From the NCBI GenBank assembly GCA_900549805.1, contig URPV01000003.1, forward strand, positions 1-57,161: a stretch of 57,161 nucleotides of DNA, given 5' to 3'. Below are positions 26,354-34,455 of this stretch, in pieces. How positions within the stretch are numbered: the stretch's first letter is position 1; the number at the start of each line of letters is the position of its first letter. The position numbers and the translations under genes are program-made. Origin of the DNA: an uncultured Veillonella sp. Lineage in GTDB: Bacteria > Bacillota > Negativicutes > Veillonellales > Veillonellaceae. The notes below the pieces were generated by a model. It saw only the letters and a program-made list of their open reading frames with translations, had not been told where the DNA came from and ran no database searches.

Positions 26354-27487
26354 TTATTTATGCAAGGCTTGCTCAAAATCAGCGATGAGATCTTCCACGT
26401 CTTCGATCCCTACAGAAATGCGGAGTAAACGACGGTTAATTCCCTTTCGTTCTGCTTCTTCAGCCGGTACGGCCGCATGGGTTTGGGTGATTGGATAGGT
26501 AATAAGGGTCTCTGTACCACCCAACGATTCAGCAAAGGTTACGACCTTCACATCCTCCAAAAGGTGCTTAGCAGTCTCTTCCGAATCCACTTCTACGGAA
26601 ATCATGCCTCCAAAGCCATCGCATTGTGCCTTGGTAATGGCATAACCAGGGTGGTCTGGCAGGCCTGGATAGAGGACCTTAGTCACCTTGTCTTGCCCTT
26701 GGAACCATTCTGCAAGGGCTTGAGCATTCTTAGCAATCCGCTCCATCCGTATAGGAAGAGTCTTAATCCCTCGCATGACCAACCAAGAATCCATAGGAGA
26801 CAAGCACGCCCCTACAGACTTAAAGATAAAGCGGAGTTTATCTGCAATTTCTTGATCCTTAGAAATAACAAAACCGCAAACAACATCATTATGACCAGCC
26901 AGGAACTTAGTGCCAGAATGTACAACGATATCACAGCCTAGGGTCAAAGGCCGTTGGAAGTAAGGGGATAAGAAGGTGTTATCTACCACCACAAGAGCTC
27001 CCTGTTGATGGGCCAATTGAGAAATAGCCCTAAGATCAGTTACCTCCATCATAGGATTAGTGGGAGTTTCGATAAGGATGGCCTTTGTTCTCTCCGTGAA
27101 AGCAGCTTTTACAGCCTCAAGGTCTGAAGTCCCTACAGGGGTGAAGTCGATGCCCCAATCCTTGTAAAGGGAATTAAAGAGACGGATAGATCCCCCATAC
27201 AAATCATCTCCGATAATGAGATGGTCACCGGGTTTGAAGAGGCGCATAACCGCATCAATAGCCGCCATACCAGAGGACATGGCCAAGGCATCCACCCCTT
27301 CTTCAAGAGAGCTTACAAGGGTTTCCAAGTGGTCACGGGTAGGATTGGATTCACGAGTATATTGAAAGCCTGTAGTTTGGCCTAAACCTGGATGGGAAAA
27401 GGTAGAGGACATATGGATAGGTGGTGTTACTGCCCCTGTTTCATCTGTGGGGCCCAAAGCATGGATACAACGCGTATTGAATTTCAT
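26354..27487 (-). CDS. metB: Cystathionine gamma-synthase/gamma-lyase family enzyme
   Basis: PLP enzyme, 377 aa, of the Cys/Met metabolism family. TRCIHALGPTDETGAVTPPI is the usual start, and the PLP lysine is in VHSGTKFLAGHNDVVCG, whose AGHND is typical of MetB/MccB. It would make cystathionine from O-acetylhomoserine and cysteine, feeding PatB. A gamma-lyase (MccB) role cannot be excluded by sequence. It is the first gene of the cluster; the 218-nt region upstream has no SAM riboswitch or T-box that I can see. Confidence 0.88.
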   Translation of the reverse strand: MKFNTRCIHALGPTDETGAVTPPIHMSSTFSHPGLGQTTGFQYTRESNPTRDHLETLVSSLEEGVDALAMSSGMAAIDAVMRLFKPGDHLIIGDDLYGGSIRLFNSLYKDWGIDFTPVGTSDLEAVKAAFTERTKAILIETPTNPMMEVTDLRAISQLAHQQGALVVVDNTFLSPYFQRPLTLGCDIVVHSGTKFLAGHNDVVCGFVISKDQEIADKLRFIFKSVGACLSPMDSWLVMRGIKTLPIRMERIAKNAQALAEWFQGQDKVTKVLYPGLPDHPGYAITKAQCDGFGGMISVEVDSEETAKHLLEDVKVVTFAESLGGTETLITYPITQTHAAVPAEEAERKGINRRLLRISVGIEDVEDLIADFEQALHK

Positions 27488-27579
27488 AGATCCTCCTCAA
27501 TTCCCCAATTATTCCAGGGATTTAATTCCTAGTTCTCTTATTCTATTTAATTATTTTATCTCATTAGAACCATAAATAA

Positions 27580-27607
27580 AAGGAGGAGGCTTCTCAGCCC
27601 TCTCCTT
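27580..27607 (-). terminator. Terminator-like hairpin upstream of metB
   Basis: AAGGAGG-A-GGC pairs with GCC-C-TCTCCTT with one mismatch and one G-U. The minus-strand tail TTTATTTAT is U-rich. It would end transcription from the S-component-like gene. Confidence 0.65.
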
Positions 27608-27625
27608 CGTCATATAAAATTTATA

Positions 27626-27661
27626 AACCAGTCCATAGTTTTAACCTATGATTTACTGGTT
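27626..27661 (-). terminator. Two-tier hairpin after the S-component-like gene
   Basis: AACCAGT (27626-27632) pairs with ACTGGTT (27655-27661), and inside it CATAG (27634-27638) pairs with CTATG (27646-27650). The minus-strand tail is AT-rich with a TTTT. Confidence 0.45.
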
Positions 27662-27705
27662 ATGACTATTCCCTATAAAGCCCTTATAAGGGCCTACCTA
27701 CTAGA

Positions 27706-28209
27706 CTAACCCCTCATACGACGCATGAGGATCGCCGCCAATACAATCCCAGCAGTCCCTGTCACCAATTGTGGCCAACCCATAGAAAAGAGGAGAAGAC
27801 TGGCCTTTGGACCGGGTATATTAATGGTCGACAGGAGCCAACTAAAGCCTCCATAGAGGACCACAAGCCGCGAGAGAACAGCACAAAGAATCAGGAGTAC
27901 CATAGACTTGCCTTGCCAAAAGCGGGCCCAACAAGCGTAAAGAGAAGATCCTAGCCCTACCACTAAGATGGCAGGCAGAATAGGCAACATAATCCCTTGT
28001 AGATAGGCCACCACCGGTGTCACCCAAGCGATGGCAAGACCACTTTTAAGGCCAAAACGCCAGGTTGCTACAATGATGCAGGTGGATACGATGGATCCAA
28101 TGCCAAAGAGAGAGACTTGTGGTGGTATAGGAATAATCAAACGTAAGGATTGAACAACTAGGGCTATCGCCAAAAGCATGGCAGTACCCGTTAAACTACG
28201 AATAGGCAT
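27706..28209 (-). CDS. Integral membrane protein, possible ECF transporter S component
   Basis: A 167-aa highly hydrophobic protein with about five to six membrane helices. The N-terminal LTGTAMLLAIALVVQSLRL and the GIGSIVSTCIIVATWRFGLKSGLAIAWVTPVVAYLQG stretch, given here as positions 29-66, resemble the small S components of energy-coupling-factor transporters, which bind vitamins and similar ligands. There is no adjacent T or A component, so it would use a shared module. The ATG at 28209 has AGAGG at 8-nt spacing and is preferred to the one 6 nt upstream. The ligand cannot be told. Confidence 0.65.
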   Translation of the reverse strand: MPIRSLTGTAMLLAIALVVQSLRLIIPIPPQVSLFGIGSIVSTCIIVATWRFGLKSGLAIAWVTPVVAYLQGIMLPILPAILVVGLGSSLYACWARFWQGKSMVLLILCAVLSRLVVLYGGFSWLLSTINIPGPKASLLLFSMGWPQLVTGTAGIVLAAILMRRMRG

Positions 28210-28292
28210 ACACATATCCTCTAAGGTTAAGTAGGTTTAATACAGATAAGAACACCCCTATTATACACCTAGGCAAAGCCATAAACCTATGA

Positions 28293-28298
28293 TATAAT
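28293..28298 (+). promoter_or_regulatory. -10 element of tRNA-Gly promoter
   Basis: TATAAT 10 nt before the 5' end of the tRNA. No good -35 hexamer at 16-18 nt was found. Confidence 0.6.
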
Positions 28299-28308
28299 AC
28301 CTTCATAC

Positions 28309-28382
28309 GCGGGCGTAGTTCATTGGTAGAATGCGAGCTTCCCAAGCTTGAGAGGAGGGTTCGATTCCCTTCGCCCGCTCCA
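28309..28382 (+). tRNA. tRNA-Gly (anticodon CCC)
   Basis: A full cloverleaf can be drawn: acceptor GCGGGCG/CGCCCGC, D arm GTTC/GAAT, anticodon stem CGAGC/GCTTG with loop TTCCCAA giving anticodon CCC (reads GGG), T arm GAGGG/CCCTT with loop TTCGATT, discriminator U and an encoded CCA. It is 74 nt long and stands alone, followed by a terminator 12 nt downstream. Confidence 0.97.
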
Positions 28383-28393
28383 TACAAAAAGGT

Positions 28394-28417
28394 AGCACCC
28401 CTAGGGGTGCTTTTTTT
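28394..28417 (+). terminator. Terminator of tRNA-Gly
   Basis: Perfect palindrome AGCACCCCTAGGGGTGCT (28394-28411) followed by a T7 run. Confidence 0.92.
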
Positions 28418-28426
28418 ATGCCTATA

Positions 28427-28459
28427 AAAAGCTCCCTCATCCTAGATGAGGGAGCTTTT
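28427..28459. terminator. Terminator of the carboxylate transporter (bidirectional)
   Basis: A perfect 14-bp stem: AAAAGCTCCCTCAT (28427-28440) with ATGAGGGAGCTTTT (28446-28459). A/T tracts flank both ends, so it can also back up the tRNA terminator. Confidence 0.92.
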
Positions 28460-28504
28460 GTATCACACGAAGTCTGAGAATGCTTTCACAAACTCATGAG
28501 CATA

Positions 28505-29959
28505 TTAGTGAATCAATGGGAATACGAATTTAATCCAAGGCACACCAACTACGATGAAGATAGCCATGTAGATGACGCCGAAGATGAAGCCCAGTTTCCA
28601 GAATTCAGCAGACTTAGTAAAGCCAGAGGCGAACCAAATTGGGCTATGGCCTGTACCATATGGTGTCAAAATCCCCATGATCCCCATTGGGAGCAATAAG
28701 TAGAGCATAGCTTGGGAGGCATCGATACCAGGCACTTGCAAGAGCAAGGTTGCGAAGAGGCCTGTCATAGCTGTTACATAAGCAGTACCAGATGCAAAGA
28801 AATACCGGAGAACAGCGAAGGCAATCATGAGGCCAAATACGGCATACATAGGGTCCAAGGAAAGCAGAGATCCACCGGCAGATTTAGCCAACCAATCTAG
28901 GAAGCCTACATTCTTAAGGCCTGCTGCCATTGGTACCAGAGTACCAAACCAAGTCAATACATTCCAAGCTGGTTTGTTAGCCAAGAAATCGGCCCAAGCG
29001 ATAACCTTAGCCAAAACCATAGCGATGATAACAATCAAGGCAGTGGTTGTTGGGTTAACCCCGAAGAAAGAAGACCCAATCCAGAGTACGAGTGCACCTA
29101 CTGAGATGAGGGCCATAGCGACTTCTTTACCAGTCATAGCACCCAACTTAGCGTATTCTTCCTTAGCCCATTCGGCTATTTCAGGGGAGCCCTTAACTTC
29201 TGGTTTACAGAAGATATAAGCCAAAATTGGGGTAATGATGAAGAGAATGATGCCCACTGGCAAGAAGGCTAGGAACCAAGAAGTCCAGTCTACCGTTGCT
29301 ACCCCAGCCTTAGCAGCCAATTCTACAGCCAATGGGTTTGGCGCTTGGCCAGTCAGGAAGATAGAAGAAGATACACAAGTTACTGCAAGCGACACCCAGT
29401 TGAGGTAGGAGCCAATCTTACGAGGATTCTTATCAGGATAAGAATCAAACATAGGACCGATGCTAGCAACGATTGGATAGATAGTACCACCAGAACGAGC
29501 TGCATTGGATGGGATGAATGGTGCCAAAATCAAATCGGTAATAGCAATGGCATAGCCCAGGCCCAAAGAAGATTTGCCCAACTTTTTAACCAAGAAAAGG
29601 GCAATCCGTTGGCCCAAACCAGAGTTCTTGTAACCGATACCAATCATGAATGCAGCGAAAATCAACCATACGATGGCGTTGTTAAAACCAGACAAACCCC
29701 AGCTAATAGCATTGGCAGAAGTAACCATACCGGTCACCTTATCTGGTGTAGGTCCTACTCGGAAGAGGACCGCCACGGTAATAGCAATCAAGCCGATAAA
29801 GGCTGAAGGCAATGGCTCAAGAATCAAGCCTACTACGAGACCAGCGAAAATGGAAACATAGATCCATGCGCCGGCGGATAAGCCTGTTGGTGCACCGATA
29901 AGCCATACGATGATAGCCACAATGAGTGGTGCCCAGAGTTTCCAATTAAAGTTTTTCAT
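28505..29959 (-). CDS. DASS-family anion:Na+ symporter or exchanger (di/tricarboxylate)
   Basis: A 484-aa inner-membrane carrier with about 12-14 helices, of the divalent anion:Na+ symporter family (CitT/TtdT/YflS-like). Conserved segments include GLSGFNNAIVWLIFAAFMIG, the SNAARSGGTIYPIV signature (about residues 150-163) of the first substrate-binding hairpin and GTGHSPIWFASG near the C-terminus. Likely substrates are malate, succinate, fumarate or citrate. The ATG at 29959 has AAGGAG at 8-nt spacing; an in-frame TTG 24 nt upstream is rejected. A tidy -35/-10 promoter and paired TAGGCCTA sites lie upstream. Confidence 0.9.
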   Translation of the reverse strand: MKNFNWKLWAPLIVAIIVWLIGAPTGLSAGAWIYVSIFAGLVVGLILEPLPSAFIGLIAITVAVLFRVGPTPDKVTGMVTSANAISWGLSGFNNAIVWLIFAAFMIGIGYKNSGLGQRIALFLVKKLGKSSLGLGYAIAITDLILAPFIPSNAARSGGTIYPIVASIGPMFDSYPDKNPRKIGSYLNWVSLAVTCVSSSIFLTGQAPNPLAVELAAKAGVATVDWTSWFLAFLPVGIILFIITPILAYIFCKPEVKGSPEIAEWAKEEYAKLGAMTGKEVAMALISVGALVLWIGSSFFGVNPTTTALIVIIAMVLAKVIAWADFLANKPAWNVLTWFGTLVPMAAGLKNVGFLDWLAKSAGGSLLSLDPMYAVFGLMIAFAVLRYFFASGTAYVTAMTGLFATLLLQVPGIDASQAMLYLLLPMGIMGILTPYGTGHSPIWFASGFTKSAEFWKLGFIFGVIYMAIFIVVGVPWIKFVFPLIH

Positions 29960-30004
29960 AACAAAACTCCTTACTACACACAATATATAACTTGCTACTT
30001 GGTT

Positions 30005-30090
30005 ATTATAGCTATCTAGGCCTAATGATTAAAGCTTTATTCACATATTTCTGCACACTTACTCTATGATTCTTATTTATAGGCCTATAA
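30005..30090 (-). promoter_or_regulatory. Promoter of the carboxylate transporter with paired TAGGCCTA sites
   Basis: Minus-strand TATAAT (30005-30010) lies 17 nt from TTTAAT (30028-30033). The octamer TAGGCCTA sits in the spacer (30017-30024) and again at 30080-30087, where it is the centre of the perfect 14-bp palindrome TTATAGGCCTATAA (30077-30090). The centres are 63 bp apart, close to six helical turns. This fits a repressor that binds both sites; no regulator gene is nearby. Confidence 0.5.
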
Positions 30091-30175
30091 CACTAGAGGG
30101 GCTTTGTACGCAAAAGATATCTTATGCTGAGTCTAGATAAAGATAGACCCTATTAGGATTTACCTAAATAAATTC

Positions 30176-30204
30176 TTAATTTCCCCTCCTAAAAGGAGTA
30201 TAAT
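30176..30204 (+). promoter_or_regulatory. Probable alr promoter
   Basis: TATAAT (30199-30204) with TTAATT (30176-30181) at 17-nt spacing. The spacer holds the inverted repeat CTCCT-AAA-AGGAG. The leader to the ATG is about 49 nt and has a TTTAGGAGG ribosome binding site. Confidence 0.5.
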
Positions 30205-30259
30205 CTATACAGAATTGCTATGAGAAGCAAATCCTTAGTTAGCTTTAGGAGGCCTGGTC

Positions 30260-31372
30260 ATGAGACCAACCTATTTAGAAATTGATACACAACTTATCCG
30301 AGAAAATTTAAGAAAAATAAAAGATGCCCTACCTGAGTGGTCCACCTCTACGGCGGTCATCAAGGCTAATGGCTATGGTCATGGCTCTGTCATCATGGGG
30401 CGAATTGCCGTAGAAGAGGGTTATGAATCCTTGGCAGTGGCCATTCCAGAAGAAGCACAACCCCTCCGCAATGCAGGCATCATGGTACCCATCTACCTCT
30501 TAGGCCTGACTCGGCCCCAATCCTTCGAACTCATTGCTGACACTAACACCATCCCCGCAGTCGATGACTCAACTGACTTTGACCGTCTTAACGAGTGTGC
30601 CAAGCGCCATGGTATGACCATACCAGTCTGCATCGCTGTCGATACGGGCATGCACCGGATTGGCATTCAGCCCAAGGATGCCTGTGCCTTTATAGAAGAG
30701 ATAGAAGCTTATTCAAACCTCAAGGTGGACGGATTCTTCTCCCACATGGCCAATGCTGATGCAGCCGATCAAAGCCATGCCCATGATCAAGCAGCTAGCT
30801 TTGGAGCCATGGTCAAGGCTGTTAAGGCCTTTCGTCCCGATCAGGACTATCGATTCTCCTTTGCCAACTCCGCTGGTCTTTTGGCCATTAAGGACTCCCT
30901 TTATACAGATGCCCGCCCTGGTATCATCCAATACGGTATCATGCCATCCATGGATGTGCCCAACCGCCTAGGTCTCAGGCCAGTCCTCTCCCTTCATTCA
31001 GAGGTAGTGCACGTGCAACATTTGGAAAAAGGCCAAGGGATTGGTTATGGGTCTACTTATGTAACCACAGGGCCAACCACAATAGCCACTATCCCTATGG
31101 GCTACGCCGATGGCTATCCCCGGTCTCTCTCCAACCGTGGGGCGGTACTCATCAAGGGCATTCGCTGTCCGGTAGTGGGCCGGGTCTGTATGGACCAATT
31201 TATGGTCATGGTGCCACAAGACATAGATGTAGCCGTAGGGGACCCTGTGGTTCTCCTTGGTCAACAGGGGCACGAATCCATTACAGCCCTAGAAATTGCA
31301 GCCTTAGCTAACACCATCCCTTACGAAATCTTCTGTGGTTTCTCAGAACGAGTTCCTCGGGTCTACAAGTAG
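30260..31372 (+). CDS. alr: Alanine racemase
   Basis: PLP enzyme that makes D-alanine for peptidoglycan. The 370-aa protein has the PLP lysine in AVIKANGYGHG (about residue 35), the second catalytic Tyr in GIGYGSTYV and the usual RPGIIQYG and MDQFMV motifs. AGGAGG precedes the ATG at about 9 nt. It is monocistronic with two terminators after it. Confidence 0.97.
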   Translation: MRPTYLEIDTQLIRENLRKIKDALPEWSTSTAVIKANGYGHGSVIMGRIAVEEGYESLAVAIPEEAQPLRNAGIMVPIYLLGLTRPQSFELIADTNTIPAVDDSTDFDRLNECAKRHGMTIPVCIAVDTGMHRIGIQPKDACAFIEEIEAYSNLKVDGFFSHMANADAADQSHAHDQAASFGAMVKAVKAFRPDQDYRFSFANSAGLLAIKDSLYTDARPGIIQYGIMPSMDVPNRLGLRPVLSLHSEVVHVQHLEKGQGIGYGSTYVTTGPTTIATIPMGYADGYPRSLSNRGAVLIKGIRCPVVGRVCMDQFMVMVPQDIDVAVGDPVVLLGQQGHESITALEIAALANTIPYEIFCGFSERVPRVYK

Positions 31373-31406
31373 ACAAAAAAAATTTAACTAGTAATTAACA
31401 AATAAG

Positions 31407-31440
31407 GCCCCTGTCGTTCTACCGCTCGACAGGGGCTTTA
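31407..31440 (+). terminator. Terminator of alr
   Basis: GCCCCTGTCG (31407-31416) pairs with CGACAGGGGC (31427-31436), followed by TTTA. Confidence 0.75.
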
Positions 31441-31457
31441 CTTGGCTAGAAGACAGC

Positions 31458-31486
31458 AAAAAAGGATGCCTTAGCATCCTTTTTTT
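31458..31486. terminator. Bidirectional terminator, alr and CDF transporter
   Basis: AAAAAAGGATGC (31458-31469) pairs with GCATCCTTTTTT (31474-31485) around a 4-nt loop, with U-runs for both strands. Confidence 0.92.
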
Positions 31487-31522
31487 ATATCTATATGCAA
31501 TTAACAATCTGCTACTAACTAT

Positions 31523-32476
31523 TTATGGCTCATCTATCGGCTCCTCTTCATCTAAGGTGTAGTCCCGAGCCATCCACTTACGAGTAGCCGTAAAGGTAAT
31601 GGTAACCCATTTTTCATTGGCATGCCCTCCGATAGCATCATCAATTTCATTGCGAATCTGATCGAAGGCCGTTACCGTTTGTGCGGGGAAGTCTTCATCG
31701 ATGAGAATATCGATTTCTACAATCTTAACGTTGCCATAAGCCTGTACAGAGGTAACATAGTCAAGGAAGTGATACCGCTTCATAAAATCATCCATAATGT
31801 ACTGGATCCGATTATGGTAGGCTAGGGGCGCTACCCCCAGGATTTGCTTAAGGGATGGAATCAAGATTCTAAAGGACGATGGCATCATCTGCAAGGACAA
31901 GGCTATAAGGACTAGGGGGTCTACATAAATAGCATAGGCGGCCCAAGGGGATGCTTTCAGAAGAAGGGCTATGATAAAGGAAATAAGGATGGCTGCTTCT
32001 AGGCGCACATCGATGGTCCAGGAGATGTTATCAAACTTAACCAGGTTGGACTTGAGCCGCTTGTTGATGCGGCGTACATAAATGATATAAATTAAGTCGG
32101 CCACGGTGAAGAATATCGCATAGGCGATGGCCAAATCAATTTTAACGGCCCGCCCTCCTGCTAAGAGATCAGTAATCCCCGAAGCTAGCGCATAGATGAC
32201 GATGAGCAGGGTGAAAGACCCTTCCATAATGAGGACTAGAGGCTCAAACTGCCAATAACCAAACTGGAAACGCTTGGAGGTTTCATTAGCTACTAGCTTG
32301 GAGGTGCCAATCATCATGAGCTTGATAATAACCCCTATAAATGCGGTCACCCCATCCAGAAGGATGGCGGACGAACCAGAGATAATCCCCATAATAGTCC
32401 CCGCAACCGCCAACAAGCCCATAAGACCGGCAGATTGCATGAGCAATCGCTGTTCTATAATTTTTTTATCCAGCAT
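31523..32476 (-). CDS. Cation diffusion facilitator family transporter
   Basis: A 317-aa inner-membrane efflux carrier of the CDF family, which exports divalent metals such as Zn, Co, Fe or Mn against protons. The TM1-TM2 region SAILLDGVTAFIGV places the metal-site Asp; about five to six helices precede a soluble C-terminal dimerisation domain with VKIVEIDILIDEDF, a metal-sensing fold in this family. The frame is open 57 nt upstream, but the ATG at 32476 has AAGGAGG. A long nested hairpin lies 28 nt before the start. Metal specificity is not evident; the CbiMQO importer nearby makes Co or Ni a reasonable guess. Confidence 0.85.
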   Translation of the reverse strand: MLDKKIIEQRLLMQSAGLMGLLAVAGTIMGIISGSSAILLDGVTAFIGVIIKLMMIGTSKLVANETSKRFQFGYWQFEPLVLIMEGSFTLLIVIYALASGITDLLAGGRAVKIDLAIAYAIFFTVADLIYIIYVRRINKRLKSNLVKFDNISWTIDVRLEAAILISFIIALLLKASPWAAYAIYVDPLVLIALSLQMMPSSFRILIPSLKQILGVAPLAYHNRIQYIMDDFMKRYHFLDYVTSVQAYGNVKIVEIDILIDEDFPAQTVTAFDQIRNEIDDAIGGHANEKWVTITFTATRKWMARDYTLDEEEPIDEP

Positions 32477-32504
32477 ATGGCCCTCCTTTACTGATTTAGA
32501 CAAA

Positions 32505-32559
32505 ATACCACTCCCAGGGGAAATTATGACCAAGGATGCCCTTGGTCTGGGAGTGGTAT
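32505..32559 (-). promoter_or_regulatory. Nested hairpin in the leader of the CDF transporter
   Basis: The outer stem ATACCACTCCCA/TGGGAGTGGTAT is 12 bp and perfect (32505-32516 with 32548-32559). It encloses a perfect 8-bp hairpin GACCAAGG/CCTTGGTC (32528-32535 with 32540-32547) and an 11-nt one-sided internal loop. TTTTG follows the outer stem on the minus strand, so it could be a terminator or attenuator; the ribosome binding site lies just beyond it. It does not match a metal riboswitch that I know. Confidence 0.6.
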
Positions 32560-32573
32560 CTCTATAAGCATAA

Positions 32574-32643
32574 CAAAAATCGAGGAACTAGTCAGCACCA
32601 TCATTCTCATTATCTATCAATTACCCTAGGAAGAAGAGTTCCT
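32574..32643 (-). terminator. Possible terminator of ridA
   Basis: AGTTCCT and AGGAACT (32637-32643 with 32583-32589) can pair across a 47-nt loop and are followed on the minus strand by ATTTTTG. The long loop makes it weak. Confidence 0.3.
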
Positions 32644-32683
32644 AAGTGTTGCTTAAGAGCCCTTCTCCTTCATAGGATACGGC

Positions 32684-33058
32684 CTATTTGACTTCAGCGA
32701 TAGCCTCTACTTCTACCAAGAGACCCAAGGGAAGATCCTTCACAGCAAAACAAGAGCGGGCTGGTTTCCCGGTCATGTACTTACCATAGATTTCATTGAA
32801 AGCTGCAAAGTCCTCGATATTAGCTAGGAAGCAAGTTGTCTTCACAACCCCTTCAAAATCGGTCCCCGCCTCAGCCAAGACGGCACCTAGGTTCTTCATC
32901 ACCTGTTCTGTTTGTTCTTGGATGCCCCCTTCTACAGGTTTGCCCGTAGCTGGATTGAGGCCTACTTGGCCCGACAAGAATACGAGATTGCCCACAATCT
33001 TAGCTTGAGAATATGGGCCTACCGCAGCAGGCGCCTTATCAGTGTGAATGATTTTCAT
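32684..33058 (-). CDS. ridA: RidA/YjgF family 2-iminobutanoate/2-iminopropanoate deaminase
   Basis: A 124-aa trimeric enzyme that hydrolyses reactive enamine/imine products of PLP enzymes. AAVGPYSQAKIVGNLVFLSGQVG is the family start (key residues Tyr17 and Ser30-Gly31 area), the active-site arginine lies in PARSCFAV and the end is VEVEAIA. It is a single gene here, but the many PLP enzymes around it (Alr, MetB, MetY, PatB) are plausible sources of its substrate. Confidence 0.95.
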   Translation of the reverse strand: MKIIHTDKAPAAVGPYSQAKIVGNLVFLSGQVGLNPATGKPVEGGIQEQTEQVMKNLGAVLAEAGTDFEGVVKTTCFLANIEDFAAFNEIYGKYMTGKPARSCFAVKDLPLGLLVEVEAIAEVK

Positions 33059-33219
33059 AGAGCTTACCTCCCTAAAAGATTAGTCATATAATTCAGTCTA
33101 ACATATGGCAGTATCTCCCACAAGCAAAGCACCTTCTATGTCTCATTGACATTTCCATTCATTCTCACTACACTATATAGAAACCTATATAAATAAAGTA
33201 ACTGTATAAAGGAGTCATC

Positions 33220-34314
33220 ATGACACAACAAGCAAATCCACAAGAATTGACCATAGGCTCTGCCCATGGCCGCTTCAAAGCTAAGCCTATTAGCTTTAAA
33301 GGGCGAGTTAGCCGTTCTGAATTTTACCTCACCACCCTTTTGGTGCCTTGGGGTATTGAAATTCTAGCCTTCCTAATTCTAACCTTGGGTGGGGGCGTTA
33401 GCGGCTTTTTATCCAGCCCTGGAAATCCAACTACCTGGCCCCTAGCCATAGGAGGGATCCTCTTTGTCATTATACAAATTGCCCTCTTCTTATCCCTCTT
33501 GGGTTATAGCGTACGGCGTTTACACGATATAGGTAATAGGGGCTGGTGGGTCCTCATCTCATTGATTCCTGTTATCGGCCAGGCCATCCTCCTCTACAAG
33601 TTCCTATCCCCTTCTAATCCTGGTTCCAATGCCTACGGAGAACAGCCTGTAGAGACCCTTCCTATGAACCCTGAAGCGGATGAAAATCAATTGACTCTTT
33701 GGGGTAACCTCAAGGTAACTCTCAAACAGGCCTTTACATTCAAGGGTCGTACTAGCCGTCACCAATATACCTTGGCTTTGGGGGCAGCCTACTTCTTCTA
33801 TGTAGTCGTCTCCATGGCAGTAGGCTTTATCACTAACTTAGTCCAAGGCCTCGCTATCATCGATATCTACCAAAAGGCTCCTTTCCTCCTATCTTCTTCT
33901 CAAATTGTCGAAATGTACATGATGCAAGAATACGGTACCATTTTGAGCCTCGTAGGCCTTCTCTTCCTACTTGCCACCCTCATCCTATTCATCCTCTTCT
34001 TAGCCTTTATTTCCGCCTCTGTACGTCGCTTGCATGATGCAGGCAAATCGGGCTTCTACATGCTCCTACCTGTAGCACTGGCTTTCTCATCCATCTTAGT
34101 TTTCGTGGGCGCTGTAGCTAGCCAAAACCCTGACCTCCTCTTCCTGATTGTCATCTTGCAATTAGCCCACTTCCTAACTTCCCTTTATGTCCTCTACCTC
34201 TTAATTAAACCAACTTCCTCGAACACAAGCTATGGACCTCTCCTTCCCGCCTTCCAAGCACCTATGAAAGCAGAAGAAGAGTTAGTAGAGGAAGATAATC
34301 TTGACCAAGTTTAG
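33220..34314 (+). CDS. Tandem DUF805 membrane protein
   Basis: A 364-aa inner-membrane protein made of two DUF805 units. Unit 1 (about residues 20-140) starts ISFKGRVSRSEFYL and has SVRRLHDIGNRGWW before its last helix; unit 2 (about 165-345) starts FTFKGRTSRHQYTL and has SVRRLHDAGKSGFY. Each has the F-x-GR-x-SR start and the RRLHD-x-G signature of the family, with about four helices. DUF805 has no settled function, and most members carry one unit. AAAGGAG precedes the ATG. It is monocistronic and divergent from ridA. Confidence 0.85.
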   Translation: MTQQANPQELTIGSAHGRFKAKPISFKGRVSRSEFYLTTLLVPWGIEILAFLILTLGGGVSGFLSSPGNPTTWPLAIGGILFVIIQIALFLSLLGYSVRRLHDIGNRGWWVLISLIPVIGQAILLYKFLSPSNPGSNAYGEQPVETLPMNPEADENQLTLWGNLKVTLKQAFTFKGRTSRHQYTLALGAAYFFYVVVSMAVGFITNLVQGLAIIDIYQKAPFLLSSSQIVEMYMMQEYGTILSLVGLLFLLATLILFILFLAFISASVRRLHDAGKSGFYMLLPVALAFSSILVFVGAVASQNPDLLFLIVILQLAHFLTSLYVLYLLIKPTSSNTSYGPLLPAFQAPMKAEEELVEEDNLDQV

Positions 34315-34412
34315 GATTTCCACTAAGATCTATCCTAAAAAGCATAGTCAAACTAGGAAATCATTAAAACAAGCATTTAGATAAGCTCTTAGGAATTATC
34401 TAAGTAAGAACT

Positions 34413-34448
34413 AAAAAGACCTGTAAGCTCAGCTTACAGGTCTTTTTT
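34413..34448. terminator. Bidirectional terminator, DUF805 gene and cbiO
   Basis: A 17-bp stem (34413-34429 with 34431-34447) around AAAAAGACCTGTAAGCT, with a T6 tail on the plus strand and an A5 on the other side. Confidence 0.9.
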
Positions 34449-34455
34449 ATAGGAC

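Noticed and set aside
28196..28387. 63-aa minus-strand open frame across the tRNA
   Set aside because: It is the complement of tRNA-Gly with its flanks; it has no ribosome binding site and no protein-like composition.
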